Of a stretch of 64,000 nucleotides of DNA, positions 16,248-26,827 are shown piece by piece. The stretch comes from Pseudarthrobacter oxydans (GTDB taxonomy: Bacteria > Actinomycetota > Actinomycetes > Actinomycetales > Micrococcaceae): the NCBI RefSeq assembly GCF_013314975.1, contig NZ_JABTYH010000020.1:1-64000 (forward strand), written 5' to 3'. The stretch's first letter is position 1; every line of letters begins with the position of its first letter. The position numbers and the translations under genes were made by a program. Below the pieces are notes generated by a model. The model had not been told where the DNA came from. It saw nothing but the letters and a program-made list of their open reading frames with translations, and searched no databases.

Positions 16248-16853
16248 GTGACTGAACAGACGGAGTCAAAACCCACGTCCCAGCCGGCGCGCCGCGTCAT
16301 TGTGGCCGAGGATGAAACCCTCATCCGCCTCGACATCATCGAAATCCTGCGCGGCGAAGGCTACGACGTTGTGGGTGAGGCGGACAACGGCGAGAAGGCC
16401 GTCCAGCTCGCCGAGGAACTGAAGCCGGACCTCGTCCTCATGGACGTCAAGATGCCCGTGATGGACGGCATCTCCGCCGCGGAGAAGATCGTCAAGGCCC
16501 GCATCGCCCCTGTGGTGCTGCTGACCGCGTTCAGCCAGAAGGAACTCGTGGAGCGTGCCCGCGACGCCGGCGCCATGGCGTACGTGGTGAAGCCGTTCAC
16601 CCCCGCAGACCTCATCCCCGCACTGGAGATCGCCCTCTCCCGCCACGAGGAAATCAAGGCCCTGGAAAGCGAGGTCTCCGACCTCCAGGAGCAGTTCGCC
16701 ACCCGCAAGCTCGTGGAGCGCGCCAAGAGCCTGCTCACCACCAAGATGGGCCTTACGGAGCCGGAAGCCTTCCGCTGGATCCAGAAGACCTCCATGGACC
16801 GCCGCCTGAGCATGCGCGAAGTGGCCGAGACCATCATCAACCAGGTCAACTAG
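16248..16853 (+). CDS. pdtaR: ANTAR-domain response regulator (PdtaR type)
   Basis: The 201-residue protein has a receiver domain (about 15-130) with acidic pocket AEDE at 20-23, phospho-acceptor Asp66 in VLMDVKMPVMDG, Thr in LLTAFS and Lys in VVKPF. An ANTAR RNA-binding domain follows at about 140-198 (ERAKSLLTTKMGLTEPEAF, ending MREVAETIINQVN). In mycobacteria the homologue acts as an antiterminator under histidine kinase PdtaS. GTG 16248 has AAGGAG upstream. The kinase is not adjacent. It is the first core gene to the right of the island and is followed by its own hairpin. Confidence 0.93.
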   Translation: MTEQTESKPTSQPARRVIVAEDETLIRLDIIEILRGEGYDVVGEADNGEKAVQLAEELKPDLVLMDVKMPVMDGISAAEKIVKARIAPVVLLTAFSQKELVERARDAGAMAYVVKPFTPADLIPALEIALSRHEEIKALESEVSDLQEQFATRKLVERAKSLLTTKMGLTEPEAFRWIQKTSMDRRLSMREVAETIINQVN

Positions 16854-16861
16854 TTCCGCCC

Positions 16862-16895
16862 GGTTGGGTCTGCCAAAATTCCGGCAGGCCCAACC
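16862..16895 (+). terminator. terminator of the ANTAR regulator gene
   Basis: GGTTGGGTCTGCC (16862-16874) pairs with GGCAGGCCCAACC (16883-16895) with one wobble pair, nine bases after the stop codon. Confidence 0.7.
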
Positions 16896-16911
16896 AATAA
16901 GACCACAAACG

Positions 16912-16945
16912 AAAAGGACCCCCGCCGGTTGGCAGGGGTCCTTTT
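16912..16945 (-). terminator. terminator of pyk, possibly bidirectional
   Basis: AAAAGGACCCC (16912-16922) pairs with GGGGTCCTTTT (16935-16945). On the minus strand it follows the pyk stop and has T residues at its end. It sits between convergent genes and could serve both. Confidence 0.75.
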
Positions 16946-16961
16946 CGTCAGTCCGAAAGCC

Positions 16962-18452
16962 TTAGGCCTTCTTCTTCTTTTCCGGCCAGGGGCCGAGCTT
17001 TTCCTTGTTGCTGGTTGCTTCGCCAACGCGGGTGGAGTCGGCGAGGTCGCCCACCTTGTGCACCTTCAGCGAGTTGGTGGAACCGGCCTTTCCGGGAGGC
17101 GAACCGGCGGCGATAACCACCAGGTCGCCGTCGTCCACCAGGTTCATCTCCATGAGGCTGCGGTCAACCTGCGCGGTCATCTCGTCGGTGTGGTCCACCA
17201 TCTGGACCAGGACCGGCTGGATGCCCCACGTCAGTGCCAGCTGGTTCCAGACCTGCTCCACCGGGGTGAACGCGAAGACGGGCTTGATGGGGCGCAGGCG
17301 GGACAGGCGGCGTGCGGAGTCGCCGGACTGGGTGAAAGCACAGATGTACTTTGCGTCCAGCTGGTCGGCAATTTCGACGGCGGCACGCGTGATGGCGCCG
17401 CCACGGGTCTTGGGCTTGGTACCCAGCGGGGGGACGCGCTCGAGGCCGTGGACCTCGGTGGACTCGATGATCCGGGCCATGACCTTGACGGTCTCGATGG
17501 GATACTTGCCCACGCTGGTCTCGCCGGAGAGCATCACAGCGTCCGCACCGTCGAGGACGGCGTTGGCGCAGTCGGAGGCCTCTGCACGGGTGGGGCGCGG
17601 GTTGTCGATCATGGATTCCAGGACCTGGGTTGCCACGATGACCGGCTTGGCCCAGCGGCGGGCCAGTTCGATGGCGCGCTTCTGGACGATCGGCACTTCC
17701 TCCAGGGGAAGCTCAACACCGAGGTCGCCACGGGCCACCATGATGGCATCGAACGCGTCGATGATCTCGGGCAGCTGCTCCACGGCCTGCGGCTTCTCGA
17801 TCTTGGCGATGACCGGCACGCGGCGGCCTTCCTCGTCCATGATCTCGTGGACGCGGACAATGTCCGAGGCGTCGCGGACGAAGGACAGTGCCACCAGGTC
17901 AACACCGCGGCGCATGGCCCAGCGGAGGTCGTCCTCATCCTTTTCGCTCAGCGCGGGCACGTTGACGGCCACGCCGGGAAGGTTGATGCCCTTGTTGTTG
18001 GACACCATGCCGCCAACGGTCACCTCGGCGACCACCTTGACGTCGTCAACGGCAGTGGCACGCAGGGCCACCTTGCCGTCGTCGATCAGCAGGGCGTCGC
18101 CCACGTTGACGTCCTCGGTGAGGCTCTTCAGCGTGGTGGAGCAGATGTCCTTGGTGCCGGGAACGTCTTCGGTGGTGATGGTGAAGGTGTCACCAACGGC
18201 GAGGGCGTGCGGGCCGTCAACGAAGCGGCCCAGGCGGATCTTGGGACCCTGGAGGTCGGCCATGATGGCCACGGCCTTGCCCAGGTCCGCGGCTGCCTTG
18301 CGGACGTTCTCGTAGGTGTTGTCGTGCACGGAGTAGTCGCCGTGGCTCATGTTCATGCGGGCAACGTCAACACCGGCTTCCAGTACCGCGAGTGTGTTTT
18401 CGTAGCTGGCGATGGCCGGGCCGAACGTAGCCACAATTTTTGCGCGTCTCAT
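16962..18452 (-). CDS. pyk: pyruvate kinase
   Basis: This 496-residue cytoplasmic enzyme makes pyruvate and ATP from phosphoenolpyruvate and ADP. It starts MRRAKIVATFGPA and has RMNMSHGDYSVH, MADLQGPKIRLG, the active-site loop PVIAKIEKPQAVEQ with the catalytic Lys, and VMVARGDLGVELP. TQVLESMIDNPRPTRAE follows, and the C-terminal domain starts near residue 350. The length is normal. A TAGGGT box lies six bases before the ATG, so the mRNA may be leaderless, although AGGT could also act as a short ribosome site. It lies 64 bases downstream of gltD. Confidence 0.97.
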   Translation of the reverse strand: MRRAKIVATFGPAIASYENTLAVLEAGVDVARMNMSHGDYSVHDNTYENVRKAAADLGKAVAIMADLQGPKIRLGRFVDGPHALAVGDTFTITTEDVPGTKDICSTTLKSLTEDVNVGDALLIDDGKVALRATAVDDVKVVAEVTVGGMVSNNKGINLPGVAVNVPALSEKDEDDLRWAMRRGVDLVALSFVRDASDIVRVHEIMDEEGRRVPVIAKIEKPQAVEQLPEIIDAFDAIMVARGDLGVELPLEEVPIVQKRAIELARRWAKPVIVATQVLESMIDNPRPTRAEASDCANAVLDGADAVMLSGETSVGKYPIETVKVMARIIESTEVHGLERVPPLGTKPKTRGGAITRAAVEIADQLDAKYICAFTQSGDSARRLSRLRPIKPVFAFTPVEQVWNQLALTWGIQPVLVQMVDHTDEMTAQVDRSLMEMNLVDDGDLVVIAAGSPPGKAGSTNSLKVHKVGDLADSTRVGEATSNKEKLGPWPEKKKKA

Positions 18453-18458
18453 ATACCT

Positions 18459-18464
18459 ACCCTA
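18459..18464 (-). promoter_or_regulatory. -10 box for a possibly leaderless pyk mRNA
   Basis: On the minus strand TAGGGT is followed by six bases (AGGTAT) and the pyk ATG. This matches the TAnnnT pattern seen at other starts in this window. Confidence 0.45.
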
Positions 18465-18516
18465 TTGGTCTCTTGCATTGGTTAAGTTGTCACGGAGGTG
18501 AACCTCCGGTGTATCG

Positions 18517-19974
18517 CTAGAGGACGGCGATGGCGCGGTCCGTCGGGGCCACGGGAGCGGGCAGGATGGTGCTGCCCATCAGGTACTTGTCCACGGCTGC
18601 GGCGGCGGCGCGCCCCTCGGCGATCGCCCACACAATGAGCGACTGGCCGCGGCCGGCGTCACCGGCCACGAAGACGCCCTCGGTGTTGGTCATGTAGTAG
18701 CCGTCGCGGGACACGTTGCCGCGGCCGTCGAATTCGGCCTTGACCTGCTCGGTGATGCCGGCGGGTTCCGCTCCGGTGAAGCCCAGGGACAGGAACACCA
18801 GGTCCGCGGGAATGATCCGCTCCGTTCCGGCCTTGGGCAGGCGCTTGCCGTCAACGAATTCCGTCTCGGCTACCTTGACGCCCGTCAGCTTGCCGTCCTC
18901 GCCTACGAACTCCACGGTGGAGGCGAGGTACGTGCGCTCACCGCCTTCCTCGTGGGCGCTGGCAACCTCAAACAGCGTGGGGAACGTCGGCCACGGCTGG
19001 TGGCCGGCGCGCTCCGACGGCGGCTGCTTGCCGATCGCCAGGGTGGTGACCGAGGCTGCACCATGCCGGTGCGCGGTGCCGAGGCAGTCCGCGCCGGTGT
19101 CGCCGCCACCGAGGATCACCACGTGCTTGCCCTGGGCGTGGATCTGGTTTTCGATGGTCTCCCCCGCCACGGCGCGGTTAGCCGGAACCAGGTAGTCCAT
19201 GGCGAAGTGGACGCCGTCCAGGTCGCGGCCCGGGATGGGCAGGTCCCTGGGGACGGTTGCGCCGGTGCAGACCACCACGGCGTCGTAACGCCGCCGCAGC
19301 TGCTCCCAGGTCACGTCGGTACCCACGGCGACGCCAGTCCGGAAGCGGGTGCCTTCCGCCTTCATCTGCTCGACGCGGCGGTCCACCTGCTCCTTTTCCA
19401 TCTTGAAGTCGGGGATGCCGTAGCGGAGCAGGCCGCCGATCTTGTCGTCGCGCTCGTACACGGCCACGGTGTGGCCCACTCGGGTGAGCTGCTGCGCCAC
19501 TGCCAGCCCTGCGGGGCCGGAGCCGACGACGGCTACCGTCTTGCCAGTCAGGCGTGCGGGAGGCAGGGGCTCCACCCAGCCGTTGTCCCAGGCCTCGTCA
19601 ATGATGGAGACTTCCACCTGCTTGATGGTGACCGCAGGCTGGTTGATCCCCAGGACGCAGGAGGCTTCGCACGGTGCCGGGCAGAGACGGCCGGTGAACT
19701 CCGGGAAGTTGTTCGTGGCGTGGAGGCGCTCGATGGCTTCCTCGCCCTTGTCCCGCCACGTGAGGTCGTTCCACTCGGGAATCAGGTTGCCCAGCGGGCA
19801 GCCCTGGTGGCAGAACGGAACGCCGCAGTCCATGCAGCGGCCGGCCTGGGCCTTCAGGGTGCCCTTTTCCTGCGCCTCGTACACTTCCTTCCAGTCCATG
19901 ATGCGGACGGGAACGGGACGGCGCGGCTGGGTTTCACGCTGGCGTACTTTCAAAAATCCGCGTGGATCAGCCAC
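18517..19974 (-). CDS. gltD: glutamate synthase small subunit
   Basis: The 485-residue beta subunit takes electrons from NADPH and passes them through FAD and iron-sulphur clusters to GltB. The N-terminal part has the Cys pattern [17 protein letters not shown] and a second set in [14 protein letters not shown]. An FAD-binding [13 protein letters not shown] follows near 152, and an NADPH-binding [12 protein letters not shown] near 290. A C-terminal FAD contact is at [19 protein letters not shown]. Its ATG at 19974 overlaps the end of gltB by eight bases, which indicates translational coupling. Confidence 0.96.
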   Translation of the reverse strand: MADPRGFLKVRQRETQPRRPVPVRIMDWKEVYEAQEKGTLKAQAGRCMDCGVPFCHQGCPLGNLIPEWNDLTWRDKGEEAIERLHATNNFPEFTGRLCPAPCEASCVLGINQPAVTIKQVEVSIIDEAWDNGWVEPLPPARLTGKTVAVVGSGPAGLAVAQQLTRVGHTVAVYERDDKIGGLLRYGIPDFKMEKEQVDRRVEQMKAEGTRFRTGVAVGTDVTWEQLRRRYDAVVVCTGATVPRDLPIPGRDLDGVHFAMDYLVPANRAVAGETIENQIHAQGKHVVILGGGDTGADCLGTAHRHGAASVTTLAIGKQPPSERAGHQPWPTFPTLFEVASAHEEGGERTYLASTVEFVGEDGKLTGVKVAETEFVDGKRLPKAGTERIIPADLVFLSLGFTGAEPAGITEQVKAEFDGRGNVSRDGYYMTNTEGVFVAGDAGRGQSLIVWAIAEGRAAAAAVDKYLMGSTILPAPVAPTDRAIAVL

Positions 19975-22900
19975 CGGTTACCTCCAGGATTCGGGACCAC
20001 ACTTCTTCGCCGTCGGGGTCCAGGCCCTCTTCGATGGCGTCGAGACGGGTCTGCAGTACGGCAGCGTAGTCGCGCGGCAGCACCTTGGTAATGCGGGCGG
20101 CGGTGTCATCGAAGTTTTCGAGGAGGCGCGCCGCCAGCTGGGAATCAGTTTCTTCAACGTGCTTGACCAGCAGGCCGTGCACAATGTCGCGGTCCTCGGC
20201 GTCCAGCTCGCGGAGCTGGAGTTCGCCGGACTGCAGGGCGTCCTTGTTGACGCGGGCAGCGTCCAGGTCAAGGACGTAGGCGGTTCCGCCGGACATGCCG
20301 GCGCCGAAGTTCCGTCCGGTGCGGCCGATGATCAGCGTCTGGCCGCCGGTCATGTACTCACAGCCATGGTCGCCGATGCCTTCGACGACGGCGGTGGCGC
20401 CTGAGTTGCGGACCAGGAAGCGTTCGCCCACCTGGCCGCGCAGGAACATCTCGCCGCTCGTGGCGCCGTAGCCGATCACGTTGCCGGCGATGACGTTGGT
20501 CTCCGCCTTGAACACGTTGGTGCGGTCCGGGCGGACGATGATGCGGCCGCCGGAGAGGCCCTTGCCCACGTAGTCATTGGAGTCGCCGAACAGCCGCAGG
20601 GTGATGCCCGCGGGCAGGAACGCGCCCAGGGACTGGCCGGCGGTGCCGCTCAGGGTGATATCGATGGTGTCCGTGGCCAGGACATCGGTGCCGAACGTCT
20701 TGGTGACGACGTGCCCCAGCATGGTGCCCACAGAACGGTCCGTGTTGATGACGTCCACGGCAATCTTGACCGGGCTGCGGTCCGTCAGTGCCTCGGTGGA
20801 CATGGTGATGAGGCGCTGGTCGAAGTGCTTGTCCAGCTCGTGGTTCTGGCCGGTCATGTTCCGCAGCGGGGCGTCGTCGTCGAACTCCAGCCCGTGCAGG
20901 ATCGGGTCCAGGTCCAGGCCGTCGGCCTTCCAGTGGTTGACGGCGTCCCGGGCGTCGAGGACCTCGGCGTGGCCGATTGCCTCCTCGAGGCTGCGGAAGC
21001 CGAGCTCGGCCAGGATTTCGCGGACTTCCTCGGCAAGGAACTCGAAGAAGTTGACCACGAATTCCGGCTTGCCGCTGAAGCGTGCGCGGAGTTCCGGGTT
21101 CTGCGTCGCCACGCCCACCGGGCAGGTGTCCAGGTGGCAGACGCGCATCATGATGCAGCCTTCCACCACCAGCGGGGCGGTGGCGAAGCCGAACTCCTCG
21201 CCGCCGAGCAGCGCGGCGATGACCACGTCACGGCCGGTCTTGAGCTGGCCGTCAACCTGCACCACCACACGGTCGCGCAGGCCGTTGAGCATCAGGGTCT
21301 GCTGGGTCTCGGCCAGGCCGAGCTCCCACGGAACACCTGCGTGCTTGAGCGAGTTCAGCGGCGAGGCGCCGGTTCCGCCGTCATGGCCGGAGACCAGTAC
21401 GACGTCGGCCTTCGCCTTGGTCACACCGGCGGCAACCGTGCCGATGCCCACCTCGGAGACGAGCTTGACGTGCACCCGGGCCGAGGGGTTGGCGCGCTTG
21501 GCATCGTAGATGAGCTGCGCGAGGTCCTCGATGGAGTAGATGTCGTGGTGCGGGGGCGGGGAAATGAGCCCGACGCCGGGCGTCGAGTGCCGCGTCCGGG
21601 CCACCCACGGGTAGACCTTCTGCGCCATGAGCTGGCCGCCCTCGCCGGGCTTGGCGCCCTGGGCCATCTTGATCTGGATGTCGTCCGCGTTGGTCAGGTA
21701 CAGGCTGGTGACGCCGAACCGGCCGGACGCGATCTGCTTGACGGCCGAGCGGCGCTTGGGGTCGAGCAGGCGGTCAACGTCCTCGCCGCCTTCACCGGTG
21801 TTGGACTTGCCGCCCAGCTGGTTCATGGCGATGGCCAGCGTCTCGTGGGCCTCCTGGGAGATGGAGCCGTAGCTCATGGCACCCGTGGAGAACCGCTTGA
21901 CGATGCTGGAGACAGGCTCCACCTCCTCCAGCGGAACGGGCGGGCGCTCGTTCTTGAACTTGAGGAGGCCACGGAGGGTCATCAGGTTCTCGGACTGGTC
22001 GTCCACTCCCCTGGTGTACGCCTTGAAGATGTCGTAGCGGCGCTCACGCGTGGCGTGCTGCAGCCGGAACACCGTCTCCGGGTTGAACAGGTGGGGCTCG
22101 CCGTCACGGCGCCACTGGTACTCGCCGCCACCCAGCAGCGGGCGGTGGGGCTGCTCGATGCCGCCCTCGGGGTAGGCCATCTGGTGGCGCGCGGAAACCT
22201 CCGCGGCGATGACGTCCAGGCCCACGCCGCCAAGCTGCGAGTGGGTGCCGGCGAAGAATTCGTCCACCAGTTCCTGGCCCAGGCCGAGCGCCTCGAACGT
22301 CTGGGCGCCGGTGTAGGACGCCACCGTGGAGATGCCCATCTTGGACATGATCTTCAGGACGCCCTTGCCGAGGCCCTTGATCAGGTTGTACACGCCGTCC
22401 TGCGGGGTGACCCCGGTGACGTCGCCGGCGGCAATCAGCTGCTCCACCGATTCCATGGCCAGGTACGGGTTGACGGCGGAGGCGCCGTAGCCGATCAGGA
22501 CGGCCACATGGTGTGTCTCGCGGACGTCGCCGGCTTCCACCACCAGGGCAGTCTTGGTGCGGTTGGCGCTGCGCAGCAGGTGGTGGTGCACGGCGCTGAC
22601 CAGCAGCAGCGACGGGATGGGCGCCCACTGGGCGTTGGAGTCACGGTCGGAGAGCACCACGTACTGCACGCCGCGGTTGATGGCACCGGACACCTGCTCG
22701 CAGATCTCGGTGAGCCGTGCGCGGAGTGCGTTCTCGCCGCCCTCGGGGCGGTAAAGCCCGCGGACCTTCATGGCCACCTTGTCGCCGTCGGCGTTTTCAA
22801 TGTTGGCGATCTTGGCGAGCTGGTCGTTGTTGATCACCGGGAACGGCAGCTGGACCTGCGGCTGGCGGACCTGCTTGGTGTCCAGGAGGTTGCCGTTGGG

Positions 22901-24580
22901 GCCGATGGCACAGGTCAGGGAGGTGACCAGTTCCTCGCGGATGGCGTCCAGCGGCGGGTTGGTCACCTGCGCGAAGGACTGCACGAAGTAGTCGAAGAGC
23001 AGGCGGGGGCGCTTGGACAGCACCGCCACGGGAGTGTCCGAGCCCATGGCGCCCAGCGGTTCAGCGCCGGTGCGTGCCATCGGGCCGAGCAGGATCTTCA
23101 GTTCCTCGGTGGTGTAGCCGAAGGTGCGCTGGCGGATGTTCACCGACGCGGCCGTGTGGACCACGTGCTCGCGCTCGGGGAGCTCGTTGAGGTCGATCAG
23201 GTTGTCCTTGACCCACTCCGCCCAGGGGTTGGCGGCGGCGACCTCGGCCTTGACCTCCTCATCGTCGATGACGCGGCCGGCTTCGGTGTCCACCAGGAAC
23301 ATCTTGCCCGGGGACACACGGCCCTTCTTGACCACCTTGGAGGCTTCGACGTCGATGACGCCCACCTCGGAGGCGAAGACGATCAGGCCGTCCTCGGTGA
23401 TCCAGAAGCGTCCGGGACGCAGGCCGTTGCGGTCCAGCGTGGCGCCCACCAGGCTGCCGTCGGTGAAGGAGACGGCGGCGGGGCCGTCCCACGGTTCCAT
23501 CAGCAGGGAGTGGTACTCGTAGAACGCGCGCCGGGCCGGATCCATGGTGGCGTGGTTTTCCCAGGCCTCGGGGATCATCATCATGATCGAGTGCGTGATG
23601 GGGCGGCCGGACAGCCACAGCAGCTCGGCCACCTCGTCGAAGGACGCGGAGTCCGAGGCGCCCGGGGTGCAGATGGGGTACAGCTCTTCCGGGGTGTCGC
23701 CCAGCAGCGGGTTGGCCAGCTGCGACTGGCGGGCACGCATCCAGTTCCGGTTGCCCTTGACCGTGTTGATTTCGCCGTTGTGCGCGATGGTGCGGAACGG
23801 CTGGGCCAGCGGCCAGGACGGGAAGGTGTTGGTGGAGAAGCGTGAGTGGACGATTGCCAGCTTGGTCTTGAAGCGCTTGTCCGAGAGGTCCGGGTAGAAC
23901 GGCTCCAGCTGGGCGGTGGTGAGCATGCCCTTGTAGACAATGGTGCGCGAGGACAGCGACGGGAAGTAGACGCCGAACTTGTTCTGGGCCCGCTTGCGGA
24001 TCCGCCAAGCGCGCGAATCCAGCTCATTGCGGTCCAGTTCCTCGCCGGTGGCGGATGCCAGGAAGGGCTGGGAGAAGTAGGGCATGCAGGCGCGTGCCAT
24101 GGCACCGACCAGGTCTGCGACGATGGGCACTTCGCGCCAGCCGAGGACCGTCAGGCCCTCGTCGGCTGCCAGGCCCTCGATGCCGGCCTTCGCGGCGTCG
24201 GCCTCGCGCTGTTCGGCGGGGAGGAAGGCGGTGCCGGCCACGTACTGGCCGGGAGCGGGAAGTTCGAACTCCGTGACCGCGCGGAAGAATTCGTCCGGGA
24301 TCTGCATGAGGAGGCCCGCGCCGTCACCGGTGCCCTCGTCCGCGCCCACGGCACCGCGGTGCTCAAGGTTGCGCAGGGCGGTGAGGGCGGCGTCCACAAT
24401 GTCATAGCCGGGCTCGCCGCGGAGGGTGGCGATGATCGCAAGACCGCAGGCGTCCTTCTCCTGCTCCGGGTTGTAGAGCCCGGCCGCCTCCGGCAGGGCT
24501 GCGAAGCGCTTGAACGGCGACATGGCAGTCTCAGGCTGGTCCGGTTCTGACCAGCTGGGAGTGTGAAGAGTTTGGGTCAT
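19967..24580 (-). CDS. gltB: glutamate synthase large subunit
   Basis: The alpha subunit converts glutamine and 2-oxoglutarate into two glutamates. From ATG 24580 it has 1537 residues; the open frame continues upstream without a start of quality, and AGGAGG and AAGGA lie before this ATG. A 44-residue propeptide ends in EKDA before nucleophile Cys45 (CGLAIIA) of the class II amidotransferase domain. The central domain, the FMN-binding barrel (GEGGEDVDR, then [13 protein letters not shown] and [12 protein letters not shown]), the 3Fe-4S cysteines ([13 protein letters not shown]) and the C-terminal beta-helix ([13 protein letters not shown]) follow in order. It forms an operon with gltD. The long plus-strand open frames here are shadows. 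Confidence 0.96.
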   Translation of the reverse strand: MTQTLHTPSWSEPDQPETAMSPFKRFAALPEAAGLYNPEQEKDACGLAIIATLRGEPGYDIVDAALTALRNLEHRGAVGADEGTGDGAGLLMQIPDEFFRAVTEFELPAPGQYVAGTAFLPAEQREADAAKAGIEGLAADEGLTVLGWREVPIVADLVGAMARACMPYFSQPFLASATGEELDRNELDSRAWRIRKRAQNKFGVYFPSLSSRTIVYKGMLTTAQLEPFYPDLSDKRFKTKLAIVHSRFSTNTFPSWPLAQPFRTIAHNGEINTVKGNRNWMRARQSQLANPLLGDTPEELYPICTPGASDSASFDEVAELLWLSGRPITHSIMMMIPEAWENHATMDPARRAFYEYHSLLMEPWDGPAAVSFTDGSLVGATLDRNGLRPGRFWITEDGLIVFASEVGVIDVEASKVVKKGRVSPGKMFLVDTEAGRVIDDEEVKAEVAAANPWAEWVKDNLIDLNELPEREHVVHTAASVNIRQRTFGYTTEELKILLGPMARTGAEPLGAMGSDTPVAVLSKRPRLLFDYFVQSFAQVTNPPLDAIREELVTSLTCAIGPNGNLLDTKQVRQPQVQLPFPVINNDQLAKIANIENADGDKVAMKVRGLYRPEGGENALRARLTEICEQVSGAINRGVQYVVLSDRDSNAQWAPIPSLLLVSAVHHHLLRSANRTKTALVVEAGDVRETHHVAVLIGYGASAVNPYLAMESVEQLIAAGDVTGVTPQDGVYNLIKGLGKGVLKIMSKMGISTVASYTGAQTFEALGLGQELVDEFFAGTHSQLGGVGLDVIAAEVSARHQMAYPEGGIEQPHRPLLGGGEYQWRRDGEPHLFNPETVFRLQHATRERRYDIFKAYTRGVDDQSENLMTLRGLLKFKNERPPVPLEEVEPVSSIVKRFSTGAMSYGSISQEAHETLAIAMNQLGGKSNTGEGGEDVDRLLDPKRRSAVKQIASGRFGVTSLYLTNADDIQIKMAQGAKPGEGGQLMAQKVYPWVARTRHSTPGVGLISPPPHHDIYSIEDLAQLIYDAKRANPSARVHVKLVSEVGIGTVAAGVTKAKADVVLVSGHDGGTGASPLNSLKHAGVPWELGLAETQQTLMLNGLRDRVVVQVDGQLKTGRDVVIAALLGGEEFGFATAPLVVEGCIMMRVCHLDTCPVGVATQNPELRARFSGKPEFVVNFFEFLAEEVREILAELGFRSLEEAIGHAEVLDARDAVNHWKADGLDLDPILHGLEFDDDAPLRNMTGQNHELDKHFDQRLITMSTEALTDRSPVKIAVDVINTDRSVGTMLGHVVTKTFGTDVLATDTIDITLSGTAGQSLGAFLPAGITLRLFGDSNDYVGKGLSGGRIIVRPDRTNVFKAETNVIAGNVIGYGATSGEMFLRGQVGERFLVRNSGATAVVEGIGDHGCEYMTGGQTLIIGRTGRNFGAGMSGGTAYVLDLDAARVNKDALQSGELQLRELDAEDRDIVHGLLVKHVEETDSQLAARLLENFDDTAARITKVLPRDYAAVLQTRLDAIEEGLDPDGEEVWSRILEVTGG

Positions 24581-24743
24581 GGGAGACGTCCTTCCTCCTG
24601 ATCGTGCGTATGGAAGGGACACCGTTGGCCCCACTCGTCGGCGCCGCTCTGATGGGCACAACAAAGTGTTATTTACTGGAAATTGTAGGTCAGCATGGCC
24701 TGCTGAACTAACAGTTACGCAGGCCCCTGCCCCGGGCAACACC

Positions 24744-24765
24744 GGACAGCAGCTCTATGCTGTCC
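24744..24765 (-). terminator. small hairpin downstream of lgt
   Basis: GGACAGCA (24744-24751) pairs with TGCTGTCC (24758-24765). It lies between lgt and gltB and may end the trp-lgt transcript. There is no T run. Confidence 0.35.
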
Positions 24766-24843
24766 AGGGTGGCCCCGCTGCCACGACGCTGTGGTGATTG
24801 GGCGCTTCGAGCGGTGGCTCTGCTGCCCTGCCTGGCCCGCGCG

Positions 24844-25998
24844 CTACTTGGTAGCGCCGGCTTCCGGCGCGGTTCCTGTGGCAGTGCTGCCGGACTTTCC
24901 GGCGGCCGTTGCATCCGGTCCGGGCGTTGGGCCCGCCGGTGCAGCCGCGGCCTCTTCCGTTGGCACGGAAGCACGCCGGGAACCGTTTTGGTTATCAGGG
25001 AGATTATCACGCGATTCACTATCTGAGACAACAGTGTCCGGATCACGGACCTCGTCGCCGGCCGCTGCTGCGGCCTTCGGACCGTCAGACTTCTCCGGCT
25101 CACGGCCCGGCAAGTACACGGTGTCCCGCCCGGTGCGCTTTTTCCTTCCCAGCAGGATGAAGGCCGCCAGGGCTGCCAGGAAAACGAAGATGCTGGTCCA
25201 GACGTTCAGGCGGGTGGTGATGCCGAACAGTTCGATCTGCTCGGCGTCATCTATCCGCATCGCCTCGATCCAGACCCGGCCCAGTGTGTAGTACATGGCG
25301 TAGAGCCAGAAGAGCCTGCTGCGGCGAAAGTTGAACTTCCGGTCCAGTGCGAGCAGGAGGACGACGCCGGCCAGGTTCCACAGCGATTCGTACAGGAACG
25401 TGGGGTGGAACAGCGTGTCCGCCGGAGTTCCGGCCGGAAAGTTGGGGTTGTCGGCGTCGATCTGCAGGGCCCACGGCAGGGTGGTGGGGCCGCCGAAGAG
25501 TTCCTGGTTGAAGTAGTTGCCCCAGCGGCCGATGGCCTGGGCCAGCAGCAGTCCGGGGGCGGCGGCGTCCAGGAAGGCGCTGAGCTTGACGCCGCTGCGC
25601 CGGCAGCCGATCCAGGCACCCACGACACCCAGCACAACGGCGCCCCAGATGCCGAGTCCGCCGCGCTGGATCTGCGGGATGAGGGACAGGTCGCCGGTGC
25701 CGTCGAATCCGGGACCGAAGTAGGCGTCGGGTGAGGACACCACGTGGTAGAGGCGGCCGCCGATGATGCCGAAGGGGATGGCCCAGACCACGATGTCCCA
25801 GACGCTGCCTTCAGGTGCGCCCCGGCGGGCCCAGCGCACGGAGGTCAGCCAGAGGCCCGCCACGATGCCCGCCAGGATGCACAGCGCGTAGGCGTGGATG
25901 CGCAGCGTTCCCCAGGGAAGGGGAATATCGAACCCGGACCAGTCCGGGCTCGGAATGCTGGCCGGCACCAGGGCGGCTGCCTGAAGGAGGGTCTGCAT
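24844..25998 (-). CDS. lgt: prolipoprotein diacylglyceryl transferase
   Basis: This membrane enzyme adds diacylglycerol to the lipobox cysteine of lipoproteins. It has about seven membrane segments in residues 1-290 and the family signature IGRWGNYFNQELFG near 165-178, with IIGGRLYHVV and RGGLGIWGAVV before it. The catalytic part ends near residue 290. A tail of about 90 residues rich in A, S, D, E and P follows, longer than in many homologues and probably disordered and cytoplasmic. The gene starts four bases after trpA ends, the usual position in this family, so it is the last gene of the trp transcript. Confidence 0.94.
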   Translation of the reverse strand: MQTLLQAAALVPASIPSPDWSGFDIPLPWGTLRIHAYALCILAGIVAGLWLTSVRWARRGAPEGSVWDIVVWAIPFGIIGGRLYHVVSSPDAYFGPGFDGTGDLSLIPQIQRGGLGIWGAVVLGVVGAWIGCRRSGVKLSAFLDAAAPGLLLAQAIGRWGNYFNQELFGGPTTLPWALQIDADNPNFPAGTPADTLFHPTFLYESLWNLAGVVLLLALDRKFNFRRSRLFWLYAMYYTLGRVWIEAMRIDDAEQIELFGITTRLNVWTSIFVFLAALAAFILLGRKKRTGRDTVYLPGREPEKSDGPKAAAAAGDEVRDPDTVVSDSESRDNLPDNQNGSRRASVPTEEAAAAPAGPTPGPDATAAGKSGSTATGTAPEAGATK

Positions 25999-26002
25999 GG
26001 GT

Positions 26003-26827
26003 TTAGGCTTCTTCCTCTGTCAGTCCGGTGCGGCTCAGTCCGGTGCTGAGGTCCTTGGTGAGGGCAGCGACGGCGTCCACACCGCCGTCGCGGATTGCTG
26101 CCACCAGGGCGGTGCCCACGATGACCCCTTCGGCGTAGGCGGCGATCTCGCGGACCTGTCCGGCGTTGGAGACGCCAAGGCCCACGCACACCCGCTCGGC
26201 GCCGGCGGCGTGTGCTGCGGCCACCACGTCCTTGGCCGCGGTGCTGACGGAGGTCCGGGCGCCGGTGACGCCCATGATGGACACGGCGTAGACGAAGCCC
26301 CGGCTGGCGTCCACCGTCCGCTGCATGCGCTCCGTGGTGGAGGACGGCGCAACCAGGAACACGCGGTCCAGGCCATACTTGTCGGAGGCTTCCATCCATT
26401 CGGCAGCCTCATCCGGAATGAGGTCAGGGGTGATGAGCCCTGCTCCCCCGGCCTCGGCCAGGCGGCGGGAAAACTCGTCCACGCCCATCCGGACCACAGG
26501 GTTCCAGTAGGTCATAACCAGGACGGCGGCATCGGTCCTGCTGGTGATGCCCTGCACGACGTCGAACACCTGGCTGACGGAGAAACCCTTGGCCAGCGCC
26601 TCGGTGGTGGCGGCCTGGATAACCTGGCCGTCCATCACGGGGTCGGAGTAGGGAATGCCGATCTCGATGAGGTCGGCACCGTTCTCAGCCAGGGCGATGC
26701 CGGCGGCGATGGTCTCCTCGACGCTGGGGTAGCCGGCGGGAAGGTAGCCGATGAGGGCTGCGCGGCCCTCGGCACGGGCCTTGTCAATGGCGGCCGCTGA
26801 CTTGCTGGTGGTCTGTGCAGTGGTCAC
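26003..26827 (-). CDS. trpA: tryptophan synthase alpha subunit
   Basis: The alpha subunit cleaves indole-3-glycerol phosphate and hands indole to TrpB. GTG 26827 overlaps the trpB stop as GTGA and has AGGGGG seven bases upstream, giving 274 residues. The barrel shows [26 protein letters not shown] with the catalytic Glu and the Asp near 60, [12 protein letters not shown], and the phosphate site [13 protein letters not shown]. The length is normal. It is coupled to trpB and followed closely by lgt. Confidence 0.97.
   Translation of the reverse strand: MTTAQTTSKSAAAIDKARAEGRAALIGYLPAGYPSVEETIAAGIALAENGADLIEIGIPYSDPVMDGQVIQAATTEALAKGFSVSQVFDVVQGITSRTDAAVLVMTYWNPVVRMGVDEFSRRLAEAGGAGLITPDLIPDEAAEWMEASDKYGLDRVFLVAPSSTTERMQRTVDASRGFVYAVSIMGVTGARTSVSTAAKDVVAAAHAAGAERVCVGLGVSNAGQVREIAAYAEGVIVGTALVAAIRDGGVDAVAALTKDLSTGLSRTGLTEEEA

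Noticed and set aside
16929..18485. Plus-strand open frames across pyk
   Set aside because: They are shadows of pyruvate kinase, which has every expected motif on the other strand.
20711..23845. Very long plus-strand open frame (about 1044 codons)
   Set aside because: It is antisense to gltB, whose motifs are all present on the minus strand. Its V/H/G-rich product is the usual shadow of a GC-rich gene.
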